From: Mayamaea pseudoterrestris
Taxonomy: Eukaryota; Bacillariophyta; Bacillariophyceae; Sellaphorales; Sellaphoraceae
Length of the DNA stretch: 64,000 bases
Assembly (NCBI GenBank): GCA_027923505.1
Contig: BROI01000009.1
Location: 930,001 to 994,000, forward strand
Reading direction: 5' to 3'
Shown here in pieces: positions 32,228-43,580 of this stretch. The notes below the pieces were generated by a model. That model made no database searches and was not told the DNA's origin. It worked only from the letters and a program-made list of their open reading frames with translations. A program made the translations under genes and the position numbers. Positions within the stretch are counted from its first letter, which is position 1. Each line of letters begins with the position of its first letter.

Positions 32228-35122
32228 TTACGAATACAAGTCGTCTTGTACTTGCTCCTCATCACCTGCACCCGTAGCAACCTCTGCAGAGTCAGCAAAC
32301 TTAAAATTGTTGGCAGCATCGCCTCGGCCAGCCTTTTGCTTCTCGGAGAATGCTTCAAACAAAGCGAGATCCTTTTCGCTTACACTTCGACGAGCTCGGC
32401 TCATGGCGAAGTTGAAGTGTCGCTTAGTGATGAGCATGTTTTGTGATACGTCTCTGGCATCCGCAGCTTCCATTTCACCCTCTTCAATTTGCTTATTTTG
32501 CTCCTCGGCGGCAAGAATGGCTTCTCGTATGGCAAGTTTCGACGCAGTTGTGCAAATTTCCGTGATATCGGCACCACTAAAGCCGTGCGTTGACCGAGCC
32601 ATTACCTCAATGTCAACGATCGGATCGACTGGTGCTTTGCGGAGCTGGGCTTTGAAAATGGCTGCTCGACTTTTGAAATCTGGTAGCGGAATGTAAATCA
32701 ATTGGTCAAGCCGACCAGGTCGAATGACGGCCGGGTCAAGAATATCGGGACGATTTGTTGCACCAATCACAAACACATTCTTGCGGGCGCCAACACCGTC
32801 AATCTCGGTCAAAATTTGGTTAATGACGCGGTCACCGGCCTCACTCCCTCCAGCACCTCCACTGCCGCGGGTCTTTGCAATCGAGTCCATCTCGTCAAAC
32901 ATGAGAATGCAGGGAGAAGCAGCCCGAGCCTTGTCGAAGAGCTCACGGACATTTGCCTCACTCTCACCAAACCATTGTGTCAAGAGCTCAGGGCCCTTGA
33001 TGCTGATGAAATTGGCACCGCATTCGTTGGCGATTGCCTTGGCCAGCAGGGTCTTTCCACAACCAGGAGGTCCGTAGAAAAGGACACCTTTGCTGGGGCT
33101 CATTCCGAACTTGATATACTTCTCGGCGTGCTCGACAGGATACTGCACGGTTTCGTGAAGCTCTCGCTTGACATCTTCCAAGCCACCAACGTCCTCCCAG
33201 TGAACGTCAGGAATCTCCACTTGATTCTCACGGAGAGATGACGGTGCAACAATTCCCATGGCGTGATCAAAATGTTTCGATTGGACGACAATACTATCCA
33301 GAACCTGCTTGTCGACGCTATCCTTGTCAAAGTCAATAAGGCCCATCTTGCTGCGAATACATTCCAATGCAGCTTCCATACAAAGCTGCTGCAAATCTGC
33401 GCCAACGTATCCGTGTGTATTGCGTGCAAGCAGTTCCAAGTCAACGTCGCTTCCAAGTCGCATGTCTCGCGTCTTGATTTGTAAAATCTCCAACCGGCCT
33501 GGCGCATCGGGAATACCCATGTCAAGCTCGCGATCAAATCGTCCCGGACGTCGAAGCGCCGGCTCAATCACACTCGGTCGGTTCGTTGCAGCAATGACAA
33601 TCACCTTTGATGCCGGTTTAATGCCATCCATCAACGTCAATAGCTGCGACACCATGCGCTTTTCAACTTCGCCACCCGCCTTTTCACGCTTAGGCGCAAG
33701 TGAATCAAGCTCGTCAATGAAAATAATTGCTCCATTGCTGTCCTCCGCATTGCTTTCAGCAGTTTCAAAGGCTCGTCGCAGATTGGATTCAGACTCGCCA
33801 GCGCGCTTGGAAATCAGCTCGGGTCCATTAATGACAAAAAAGTATGCACCCGTTTCCGCAGCAACAGCCCGCGCCATGGCCGTCTTTCCAGATCCAGGAG
33901 GCCCAGTTAGCAAGACTCCCCGAGGCGGATTGATTCCAAGTTTGCCCCATAGCTCGGGATGCCGCAGTGGTAGCTCCACCAACTCACGAACGGCGGCAAG
34001 ATGCTTGCTCGCTCCTCCAATCTGGTCGTACCCGGCATCTTCCAAGTCGTCGTAATCGTCTCGCTCCAGCGCGTCGCCCAAGTATGCAACTTCTGTGTCG
34101 TCCACAATAATGCATGCATTGTCACCATCTTGACCTTCCGAGTCAATCTCAACAATTTGAAACTGAATCTTGCCAAGGGGCCCATCGATAAAAAATGAAT
34201 CGTCTTGATGTACCGAACGAAACTTTTTATCAAAATACGGCTTGATGTAATCATCGAATAAATTCGCATCCTCAATACTCTTCGCTCCTGTCGAATCAAG
34301 CGAGTCTTGAAATGGCAGTATCAAAACTCGCTTTCCAAATTTGACAGTTGGCGCCGGCGTAACAGTCACGGAGTCGCCTTGACGCACCCCAGCATTCTTC
34401 ATGGCATCGTCCGACATGCCTAACTTTGGTTTCTCGCTGGATCCAGTATTTGCCGCAAGCGACGTAACGTCGGACGCATCCAAAATTGCCACGGTTGCAA
34501 TCGTCTTCTTGCCGCGCTTGCCCTTGATCATGACCGAGTCGCCTTCAAAGAGTCCCATTTGCGTCAATACTAGCTCGGGCATGCCGACAATGGAATGTCC
34601 CTGGTCACTGTTATATGAAAATACCTGCATTGAGTTTTTTGCAGCTGATCCCATGATTGCCATGCTCAAATCGGCTGCAGCAGTTGGGTCGATGCTATGC
34701 TTTGCTTTTGTCGTCGTCGATGACGAAGTCGGTTTTGCAGCAGCTACAGCAGCAGCAGCTTCCTTGTGCTTGTGCTTTTTCTTCTTCTTTGAGGACTTTT
34801 TCTTTAAGCTTTTTGATTTGGTTTCGTCATTGTCATTTACTGCAGCTGTAGGACGAAAAGAAAGGGTTTGACAGGTTTAGAAATAGATAACGACGAAGCA
34901 AGCTTGTACAGCTCGTTCCATTCATGGAACTTGCGCATCTATACGCCGATCTTCCATACCTGTAGAGCCTCCTCTGGTCGCAATCAAGTTTTCCAATCTT
35001 CCAAACGAAGATGTTCCTATCAATGTACTGCGCCTTGGAATCGTCCAAATATTCGCATCCGATGAGCTAACGTTGGAAAGCAGCAGCACTAGGAGTGCGG
35101 CTTGCTGCGACGAAAGAATCAT
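32228..35122 (-). CDS. CDC48: CDC48-type AAA ATPase with bipartite plastid leader (SELMA sCDC48)
   Basis: Exon 1 (35122-34960) and exon 2 (34845-32228) join in frame (CTACAG|GTATGG...TCCTACAG|CTG) to give 926 residues. Residues 1-19 form a signal peptide (MILSSQQAALLVLLLSNVS), followed by a Ser/Thr/Arg/Gly transit-like stretch (RRSTLIGTSSFGR...ATRGG) and a Lys-rich linker. The CDC48 body follows: N domain, D1 with GPPGSGKT (about 369-376) and FIDELDS, D2 with GPPGCGKT (about 646-653) and MFDEMDS, and a C-terminal DDLYS tail. Cytosolic CDC48 has no signal peptide. In red complex plastids a second, symbiont-derived CDC48 acts in the periplastidic compartment, pulling preproteins through the second-innermost membrane. 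The residue at the likely cleavage site is not Phe, which fits that compartment rather than the stroma. The leader and localisation are inferred from sequence; the ATPase assignment is certain. Confidence 0.93.
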
Positions 35123-35360
35123 TGTGCAGCAATGGCGGGAATAGTGAATTGTCAAGTTGATCAAATTGAACTCCTTCGTAGAAAGACTTTACAATAGTAT
35201 AGCCAAGTAATACTATTACAGCAGTGCAACAACTCCCTTGTCACGTGTCGAAAATGGAACATCACAAGCAACAACATCAACATGCGGTCCTCGCGCAACC
35301 GAATGACGATCGTTCGTGTACCGCTAGGTCTTCATGTCACGCTTTTTAGTCACGCATTCG

Positions 35361-35675
35361 AGCCACAGTCATCGTCCGTTGAAAATCAAAGTTTTTGGCA
35401 CTACTGTTTGAGACAGTCATCATCCGTTGAAAATCAAAGTTTTTGGCACTACTGTTAGAGACACAGTCAACGTACGTTGAAAATCAAAGTTTTTGCCACA
35501 ACTGTTTGAGCCCCAGTCATCGTCCGTTGAAAATCAAAGTTTTTGGCACTACAGTTCGAGCCACAGTTATGGTCCGTTGAAAATCAAAGTTTTTGGCACT
35601 ACTGTTCGAGCCACAGTCATCGTCCGTTGAAAATCAAAGTTTTTGGCACTACTGTTTGAGCCACAGTGGTTTCTT
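35361..35675. repeat. 50-bp minisatellite, six copies
   Basis: The core GTTGAAAATCAAAGTTTTT recurs with GAAAATC at 35381, 35429, 35479, 35529, 35579 and 35629, spacings of 48 then 50 bases. The remainder of the unit reads GGCACTACTGTT-(T/C)GAGCCACAGTCATCGTCC. Small dyads are present (TTGA-AAA-TCAA; ACTGT-TTGAGCC-ACAGT). It lies about 240 bases upstream of the CDC48 start codon, so it may sit in that gene's promoter region. Confidence 0.93.
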
Positions 35676-36091
35676 TGATGAGCCAATCAGAGCGCTCGAG
35701 ACGACCATCGATGACCAGATGACCATGATGATTTTCTGCCCTTCATGATCTCGACGACGCGACCCTCTGTTACTATAATCCACGAACAAGCGTCGTCTCT
35801 CTAGGCTGCAAGTGCTTGTCGACTACAACAGCGCAATGTGCATGACAAAAGTTTAGCCACTGCTATAGTACGATGAGCGAACAGGCTCTTTTGAAGCATA
35901 CTTCGATGGTGACGACGACGACGACGACTCTCTTCTGCTTTCATCAACCTCAATAACTTGACGACCCCGCAGCTGTCACTCATTTCGGTCGCTAGATATG
36001 CAGACTTGCTCTTGCCAAGTCAATACTTTCATGTTCAGTTGCAACGCCAAGGGCGGTTTTCCTTCCCCCGGCCCACACACCCCGCAAAACT
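35676..36091. other. Spacer between minisatellite and LTR element
   Basis: The region holds a CCAAT-type motif (GAGCCAATCAGAG, about 35679-35691) and a short GAC-rich run near 35917. No gene is recognisable. Confidence 0.45.
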
Positions 36092-39000
36092 TCGTTCCCC
36101 TCTTCTTACCAAGTTAGCAGACTGATCATCTTCTACTTGACCAAGTACTCAAGGTAACTCGACACAAGTTGCATTGATAGGTTATTCGCTCAAAGCAAGA
36201 AGGATGTCGCCAATTGGCGCCCGATGGACCACGAGAACAGCTCGATGGCGATCGAGTTCGTGTTGAATCACTTGAGCACGGCGATCCAACAGATTGTCGA
36301 GCCTCGCCGAAAGGAAGATGATACCTTCGCCATCTTCTTTATGCGCATCGCTCAAGCTAACGCTGACCTTTCATACGAAGCTGCCGACAAGATGAAGGCA
36401 GAGCTCCGTGCTTACAAATTGACCGACGTTTCCTTCCAAGACGTTCACCATTTTGGTGCCAAGTTCCTCAACACTGAGCGCCAGCTTCACAATGGCAAGC
36501 GCTGGGACCATTCCCTTGGATTAATCTTCATTAGAGAGCTTTCCACGTGTCCTTCGGAGGTGATGCGCGTTACGTTCATTGGCATTGGAGAACGGTACGA
36601 CACTGCCCTTCGTGAAATCAATCCCCTCTCCTACGACGAGCAGCGCACCCGCATGTTCAGTTTAAACGTTCATATCTCCCAGTTGGTTGAACGCGCTGAT
36701 GATCTTTACGCTCAAATCAAAGCAGTTGATGGAGGATGGCCTCCGCTTGTCAATATCGTCGACAAGAAAGCGCCCGATATCAACTCGTTGACGAAACTCA
36801 GTCACGCCGAGCAAGCTGCTCTCATCTCAAGCGGCCAAGTGGATATCAACAACCTCGTTCAATCCAAGGTCAAAGAGCTCCGCACAAAGGACAAGAAGCA
36901 GTTGGAGGCTTACAAGAAGCGATTCGCCAAGCAGTCGCCAACTGGCGACACCAAGGCTCCAAACACGACTCCTTCTGGCGATTCCACCAAGACCGCCGAA
37001 AAGCGAGCTGAACGCCCTTTACCAGCATGGCGCACAAAGCCGCCGGCTGCCAACAATAAAGATGAAGTCAAGGAGGTTGGCAAGTACAAGTTCCAGTGGT
37101 GCGACAAGTGCTCCAAGTGGGTGTGGAATCATACGTCTGCAACTCACAAATCCAAGTCGCCCGAGGCAAACAACTTCATCCTTGCCGACTCCGCCAACGT
37201 GTTTGAAGAATTCACCGACTACGCTCCCTTCGCTGACAGTCAGGAATGACTTGAATGCGGAAGGACGCCGCCTCTTCTTCTCTTTGTTCAAGCGTTTTGT
37301 TTCAAGACTGCCTTCGCCCGGTTCATCCTCAAGCCCGTCGCCGCCATGCTCCTCTTGGCTGCATTGAGTATGCTTCCTACCGTCCTACCAGCCGTTCTTG
37401 AATCATTTTGCGCCTGCGCAACGAGTGGACTTGCGCTCAATCAATGGTTCTGGTCTACGACTCTCGCCAACGCCTCTACGTTTGCCTGCACGGCGCTCCG
37501 CTTTTCGCGCGCTCCGCTCGCTCTTCCAACGTTTCTTCGCTGGTTTTGGTTTGAGTTACTCACGACTACGCTCGAGAGGGAGATGATGTTGCTGTGGATG
37601 ACAGTTATCCTCGAAGCATTAGCTCTTTCCTATCACCTTTCTCCGAGTCGCCCGCAACCAACTAGAGACAAGCTCCGTCAAAAACAAAAACACTACGACA
37701 AACGCAAGAACTCTACTGACGAACGTCAACTTTCCGTCCAATCAAAACGCCGCATTCGCCAACAGAAACGATTGAAAAGAACGCTCCGTGTCCCACTCAT
37801 CTATAGCTATCACCGTTCCTATCCAACAAGATTGCGCAGCGACGGCGTCTATCGTCAAAGAGTCCATTGCCCTCGTTTCGAGACCCTTCCAGATGCCAAG
37901 ACTGTTCCCATTGAAGTCATTAAAGGGTACAATGGCTTGTTTACGACCCTCGTCGAGTCCAAGGCATGCCGATGGATCGACAATCCCATCTCCCAATTTA
38001 ATTCCCTCGTCGAGTACCCCAGCCTCATGGATTACCTTGGCGCGCTCGCTCCACTCGAGTTCAACAACGTTACTTTCCAAGCAGACTCTACAGTCAATGA
38101 CTTTGCCTTCTCTCCAAGCAATGCTGCTCGATCCTCCACGTTCGAAATCATTCACGACAGCGGCGCTTCTGCAACCGTCGCCAATCACTTGGATGACTTC
38201 GTCCCTGGTACTTACCGCAAGAGCACAAAGAAGATCATTGCTAAAGGCCTCGCATCTGGATTGCAAGTAGTCGGCCATGGCATAATTGACTGGACCCTTG
38301 ATGGCAACGATGGCAAGCCTCTACGAGTCCGTTGTCAAGCTCTCTACATACCCGACAGTCCGCGCAAGTTACTGTGTCCCCAACAGTACACTCGATATCA
38401 CAAGCTACACGATCGCGAGGCGAATTTAACGTTTGCTATTAATGGAGAAGGATTCTGGTACTTTGATCTACACAAACAAGGACGCCCGTCCCTTCTTCAC
38501 GGCTCGCTCGATCCAGTCACCAACCTACCGACTTCTACAGCCATTGCAACTCAAGATAGTCCTGAAACCCTTCATGCTGAGTTTAATGCATGTGTAACAG
38601 ACGCTCGAAACGCCAACTTGTCGCCCGCGCAAAAGCTTCTTCTTCAATGGCATTTCAAGTGCGGCCACGCCAGCTTCCGCAGCATTCAAAACCTTCTACG
38701 CTCTGGTCGCCTCGCTACAAGCGATGAGATGCGCAAGCTCCATAAAGCAGCAGCCTCCTGTGAGATCCCGCGGTGCGCTGCTTGCGAGTTTGGCAAGGCG
38801 AAACGCCGACCCGCGCCCGGAACGAGTCGTCAACCAACGCCTCGAGCCGATGGATCGCTCAAGCAAGGAAAGCTTCGACCAGGACAACAAGTCTCCGTTG
38901 ATCATTACATCTGCAGTCAAAAGGGACGCCTCTATACATCTCGCGGCAAAACGTCGACCGACTCAATGTTCAGCGGTGGCGCGCTCTTTGTCGACCACGC

Positions 39001-42000
39001 AAGTGGATACGTCTTCGTCGACCATCAAGTTGTTATGAACACTCATGAAACCCTTCGCTCCAAATGGAACTTTGAAAAGTTTGCAAGAGACTGCGGCGTT
39101 TCAATTGAAAGCTACTTGTCTGACAACGCTGCGTGTTTCACCAGTCACGAGTACACTGAGCATCTTTCCAAATTCAAGCAGACGACTGTCTTTGCAGGCG
39201 TCGGCGCTCATCATCAAAACGGCATTGCAGAACGAAACATTCAAACCATTATGAACATGGCAAGGACGATGCTTATCCACGCTAATATGCATTGGACTGA
39301 CGTTGATGATATGTCGCTCTGGCCGATGGCTGTCGACTACGCAGTTTACATCTTCAATCGAATGCCAAACGTCGCCACTGGCCAAGCTCCCATTGATATC
39401 TTCACTGGTACCATCTGGGCAAGTCACAAGTTCCATCATCTCCACGTTTTTGGATCGCCCGCCTACGTTCTTGATCCTCGCATGCAAGACGGCAAGTCCA
39501 TTCCTCGTTGGAAAGTGCGCTCACGCCGCGGGATCTTTGTCGGCTTCTCCAGCAAGCACTCGGCTACAGTTCCTCTTGTCCTCAACTTGAATACATTAAC
39601 CATCAGTCCTCAGTATCACGTTACGCATGACGATTGGTTTACTACAGTTGACGCTCTTCCTGATTCGCCTCCAAATTTTACGGACGACAGATGGACGAGT
39701 CTCTTTGCGACAAGCAAGTACATGTATCCGTTCGACGACGATGACCCCCTTCCTGCTCTCAATCCTGAGTGGGAGGACAACTTTGATGCCTCAGCTGCTC
39801 GCCAAGATGCTATACATGCAGCACAGACTCCTTCTACCGCTCCAGTTTTACCTGCTCCCGCCGCTCCGCCCGCGGTTGCTCCAGTTCCTTCCAATGATTC
39901 TCCGCCCATTCCAGGCGCTCCGCCTACGAATCAGAGGGAGACAAGGCCTCCTGAAATTCATTCGCCTCCAGAAACTACAGAACCACAGCTTCAGAGGGAG
40001 CAGAGGGAGCATTTAGATCACATTGATGGCAATCCTTTGCGCTCGTCCGCACCAACACCGCGTGTCGCAGCCGATGTCACAGTCAATCCCAGTCCACCAA
40101 ACGCATCAAACGAGTCCACGATCCCGACGACAGCTCCCACGCTCGCACAACAACAACAACAAGCAAGTGATCCTCCTTTACGTCGCTCTGCACGTTTACG
40201 CGATCGTCCTCCTGAGCCAGTTATTACTCGAGCTCAGCGCCTTCGCCATGCTCGCGACGAAATGATTGAAACCAATATGCTGTTAGCAGAGCATGCGCAC
40301 GCGGAATACCCTTACTCAATTGGTTTAACGCAAGTGCTACTCGCCTCGACCAACGATCCCGACACACTCCGCTACGATGAAGCGATGCGCGCTGATGACT
40401 CTGAAGAGTTCAGGAAAGCCGCAGGAATAGAGATCAAGTCGCTCGAAGACCATGGAACGTGGGTTGTCATACCAAGGACCGAGGTTCCTCAAGGAAAGCA
40501 AATCATTCCCGGCACGTGGACCTTTCGCCGCAAGCGAACGCCCAGCGGTGAGCTCAAGAAACACAAAGCTCGCTTCTGCGTTCGAGGAGACCTACAGAAG
40601 GACGTATTCGAAACGTTTGCCCCAGTCGTTCAATGGAGCACCGTTCGTGTCCTCATGGTATTCGCCTTGACGTTCGGATACAAAACCAAGTGCATTGATT
40701 TCACCAACGCTTTCGTTCAGGCAGAACTAAAGGATCCAATCTACATTCAATTCCCTCGCGGCTTTCAACACAAAGACGGTCATCAATCAAGCGATTACTG
40801 TTTAAAGTTGCTCAAGTCGTGCTACGGAACGAAGATCGCCCCAAAGCTCTTCTACGAACACTTACGCGACCGACTCGTCGAACTCGGATTCACTCAAAGC
40901 TTCTTCGATCCCTGTCTCTTCTACCGCAATGGACAAATCATCGCCTGTTACGTTGACGATTGCATCTGCGTCGCCCGTACCGACAAGGAGCTACAGACCA
41001 TCATCGACGACCTTCGCTCCAAGTTCACGCTCACCGAAGAAGGCGATCTCAGTCAATATCTTGGCATTGATATAAAGCGCTCTGGCAAGTCTTTCACGCT
41101 CACTCAAACGGGTCTGATCGACAGTATCATTCAAGCTACTGGAATGGAGGCTGCTAACGGAGTCTTCACGCCCGCCAATGACACGCTCGGCAAGAACGCC
41201 GATTTACCTGATCATCAAGAGAGCTGGAGCTACAACTCGCTAATCGGCAAGCTTCTTTATCTCGCTGGTAACTCGCGTCCTGATATTGCTTTCGCTGTCA
41301 ATCAATGCGCAAGATTCAATCACTGTCCTAAAAAGCCACACTTTGACGCCGTTAAACGCATCGTCCGCTATCTCATCAAGACTCGCGAACAAGGACTCAT
41401 CATGACGCCCGAAGGCAACCTCACGGTTGACTGTTACGTTGATGCCGACTTTGCTGGTTTATATGGAAAGGAAGACGGACAAGATCCAGTGTGCGCTCAA
41501 TCACGTACCGGATACCTCATTATGCTCGGTGGCTGCCCCGTCTTTTGGCAAAGCAAGCTACAAACCGAAATCGCTCTATCTACAATGGAATCCGAGTATG
41601 TTGCTCTTTCTTCAAGTCTTCGCCAAGTCATTCCTATCCAAGCAATCGTCAAGGAAATGGGAAACAAAATGAAGCAACGCATTCAAGTAAACGCGCGCTC
41701 CTACTGCACGGTTTACGAAGATAACGCAGGCTGCCTAGCGCTCGCCAATGCCCCTCATCTTACGCCTCGCTCTCGCCATTACGCTACTAAGTATCACCAC
41801 TTTAAGCACCACGTAAAGCAGGGCACGATCAAAGTCGTTAAGATTGACACCAAGGAGCAACGAGCGGATATCTTTACAAAGGCGCTGCCCCAAGTCACAT
41901 TCGAGCACCTCCGCCGTCTCCTTATGGGATGGTAAAGTTGCTCATCTTCTCTGTTATTTGTCTCTATGTCTATAACATCGATCCAAGAGGGAGAGTCGAA

Positions 42001-42294
42001 ACAATTAAGGTTCAGGCCCTGCCAGTGTCCGTTTGTTTCGGTTGATCCTCATGGCTGGATATCTGTTAATATCCAGTATCTGTGAATACTCACGTTACTT
42101 AAGCTACAGAAGCAAGCCGACGTTACCAACACGTCGGCAACGGTCCCCTTAAAGTAGCGGTAACAACTAAATCAAATCATTCTATTGCAAAGTACACGCA
42201 ATCGTCTCGTTCCCCTCTTCTTACCAAGTTAGCAGACTGATCATCTTCTACTTGACCAAGTACTCAAGGTAACTCGACACAAGTTGCATTGATA
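36092..42294 (+). mobile_element. Ty1/copia LTR retrotransposon, CoDi-like, looks largely whole
   Basis: The element carries two long open frames in copia order. The first (36224-37249, 341 residues) is gag-like with a late CDKC...H...H zinc-binding pattern. The second (37346-41935, 1529 residues) is pol: aspartic protease (DSGASATV), a pre-integrase zinc region, integrase core, reverse transcriptase with YVDD, and a copia-type RNase H. Protease-integrase-RT-RNase H is the diagnostic copia order. An 88-base direct repeat is shared by the two ends (36092-36179 and 42207-42294) with no difference I can see, suggesting a young insertion. On the right the repeat is preceded by a purine-rich tract near 41985 and by what looks like the rest of an LTR; on the left that upstream part is not recognisable, so the ends are asymmetric. 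Confidence 0.93.
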
Positions 42295-43580
42295 CGGACA
42301 TATATGCTCCGCTTGTCGCCGAAGCAACTGCCATCTCGAACCTCGAGCATCGATCTTGCCTTGCTGCAAAAGAGCAATTGATCGACAGCCTCTATAACGA
42401 AGCATTACATTCACTAGCATGACCATGTACTACATGAATCGTAAACGTTGCGATGGAAGATTTCAGCGTGATGTGATTTTTAGTCGCTTGCTGAGCAAGA
42501 GCAAGGCGACGATGCGTTGGAGTTGTTGGTGACAAGCGGCGGACTCTGCTCAACCATTTCGACCAGCAGCAACGCAAGCTGCAAAGCGTAAACGATCGTT
42601 ACTTCACATCATATTCGCTCCCTCTTCTTTGATATGTCGATTGCCCCGATTACATCAAGAGTGGATAAAATGAGCAGTGTTCCATCCACATCCGCACGAC
42701 GGTAATCCAAAAGCAAATAGAGAATGTCCAAGAATGGAAAGCCAACAGTTTCAACAAATCGATTTGGATCATGTGGAGCTTAATGGAGTCTGATCGTGGG
42801 GGCGCGGTCAAAGAAGCGATAGCAGAACGGACGATTGGCACTCGCTTTCCAGTTTTCTTCGCCAACGGAGGTTCAAGTTATTGAGTCTGATAACGAGAAG
42901 TCAACGGCGTCTACGCTTTCACTGAGTGTCACAGCAAGTGCATTGTTTGGAAGGGAAACGCAAGTGAGACGACGCACTGATCTATTGTTGGCAGCAGAAA
43001 CCAACGAGAGTAAAACGCATTCGCTACTTGTCTCCGCTCTTCGGCCGCGAGTCTTTTGCCTCTAGAACCCACGTTTGTTGCTAGAAGTCCAAGTCGATGA
43101 CTGTCGTCAATAATAACTTGCTGACTGTGCGGGTAAAGGACTGCTCATCTGCACTTCGAACTACGGTAGTCAAACGAGTTGAACCCTTGTACATAGTCAG
43201 CTATACTCATTTTCATACGGTGCTCGGGCCATCACTCAACATTTAATCTGAGCAAACAGCAACACCGCTTGATTGTTTAAACGATTGCTACAGCACTTCT
43301 ATAAGGTTAAAAATGGAATGCAGTTTCCACAAGGAAGAGCTACAGGCATCCCCTCGGTATATCTTTTGCGACCCAATGACAAGACTGAAAGTGATGTCGT
43401 ACCAACACTCACAACGCCATGCGCGCAATGATTTTTCGATCGAACCCGGATCTACGGTACAAATCCTACGTCCCGTCTACGTGAACGGAAAACATTGCAT
43501 TCTCCAAATCGCCCTCGCTGCATCATCATTCTCTTCATCGTCAAACAGCATCATTCTCTTCATCGTCAAACAGCATCACC
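42295..43580. other. 1.3-kb intergenic region, no gene recognised
   Basis: Only short open frames are found, none with a family signature. One frame starting near 43313 overlaps the kinase gene start and looks like upstream leader sequence. The last 50 bases contain a duplicated ATTCTCTTCATCGTCAAACA next to the kinase start codon, probably 5' UTR. Confidence 0.5.

Noticed and set aside
33309-34055. 248-codon plus-strand open frame
   Set aside because: Antisense shadow of the CDC48 gene.
42835-43065. 76-codon open frame in the spacer after the LTR element
   Set aside because: Not supported by motif or context.
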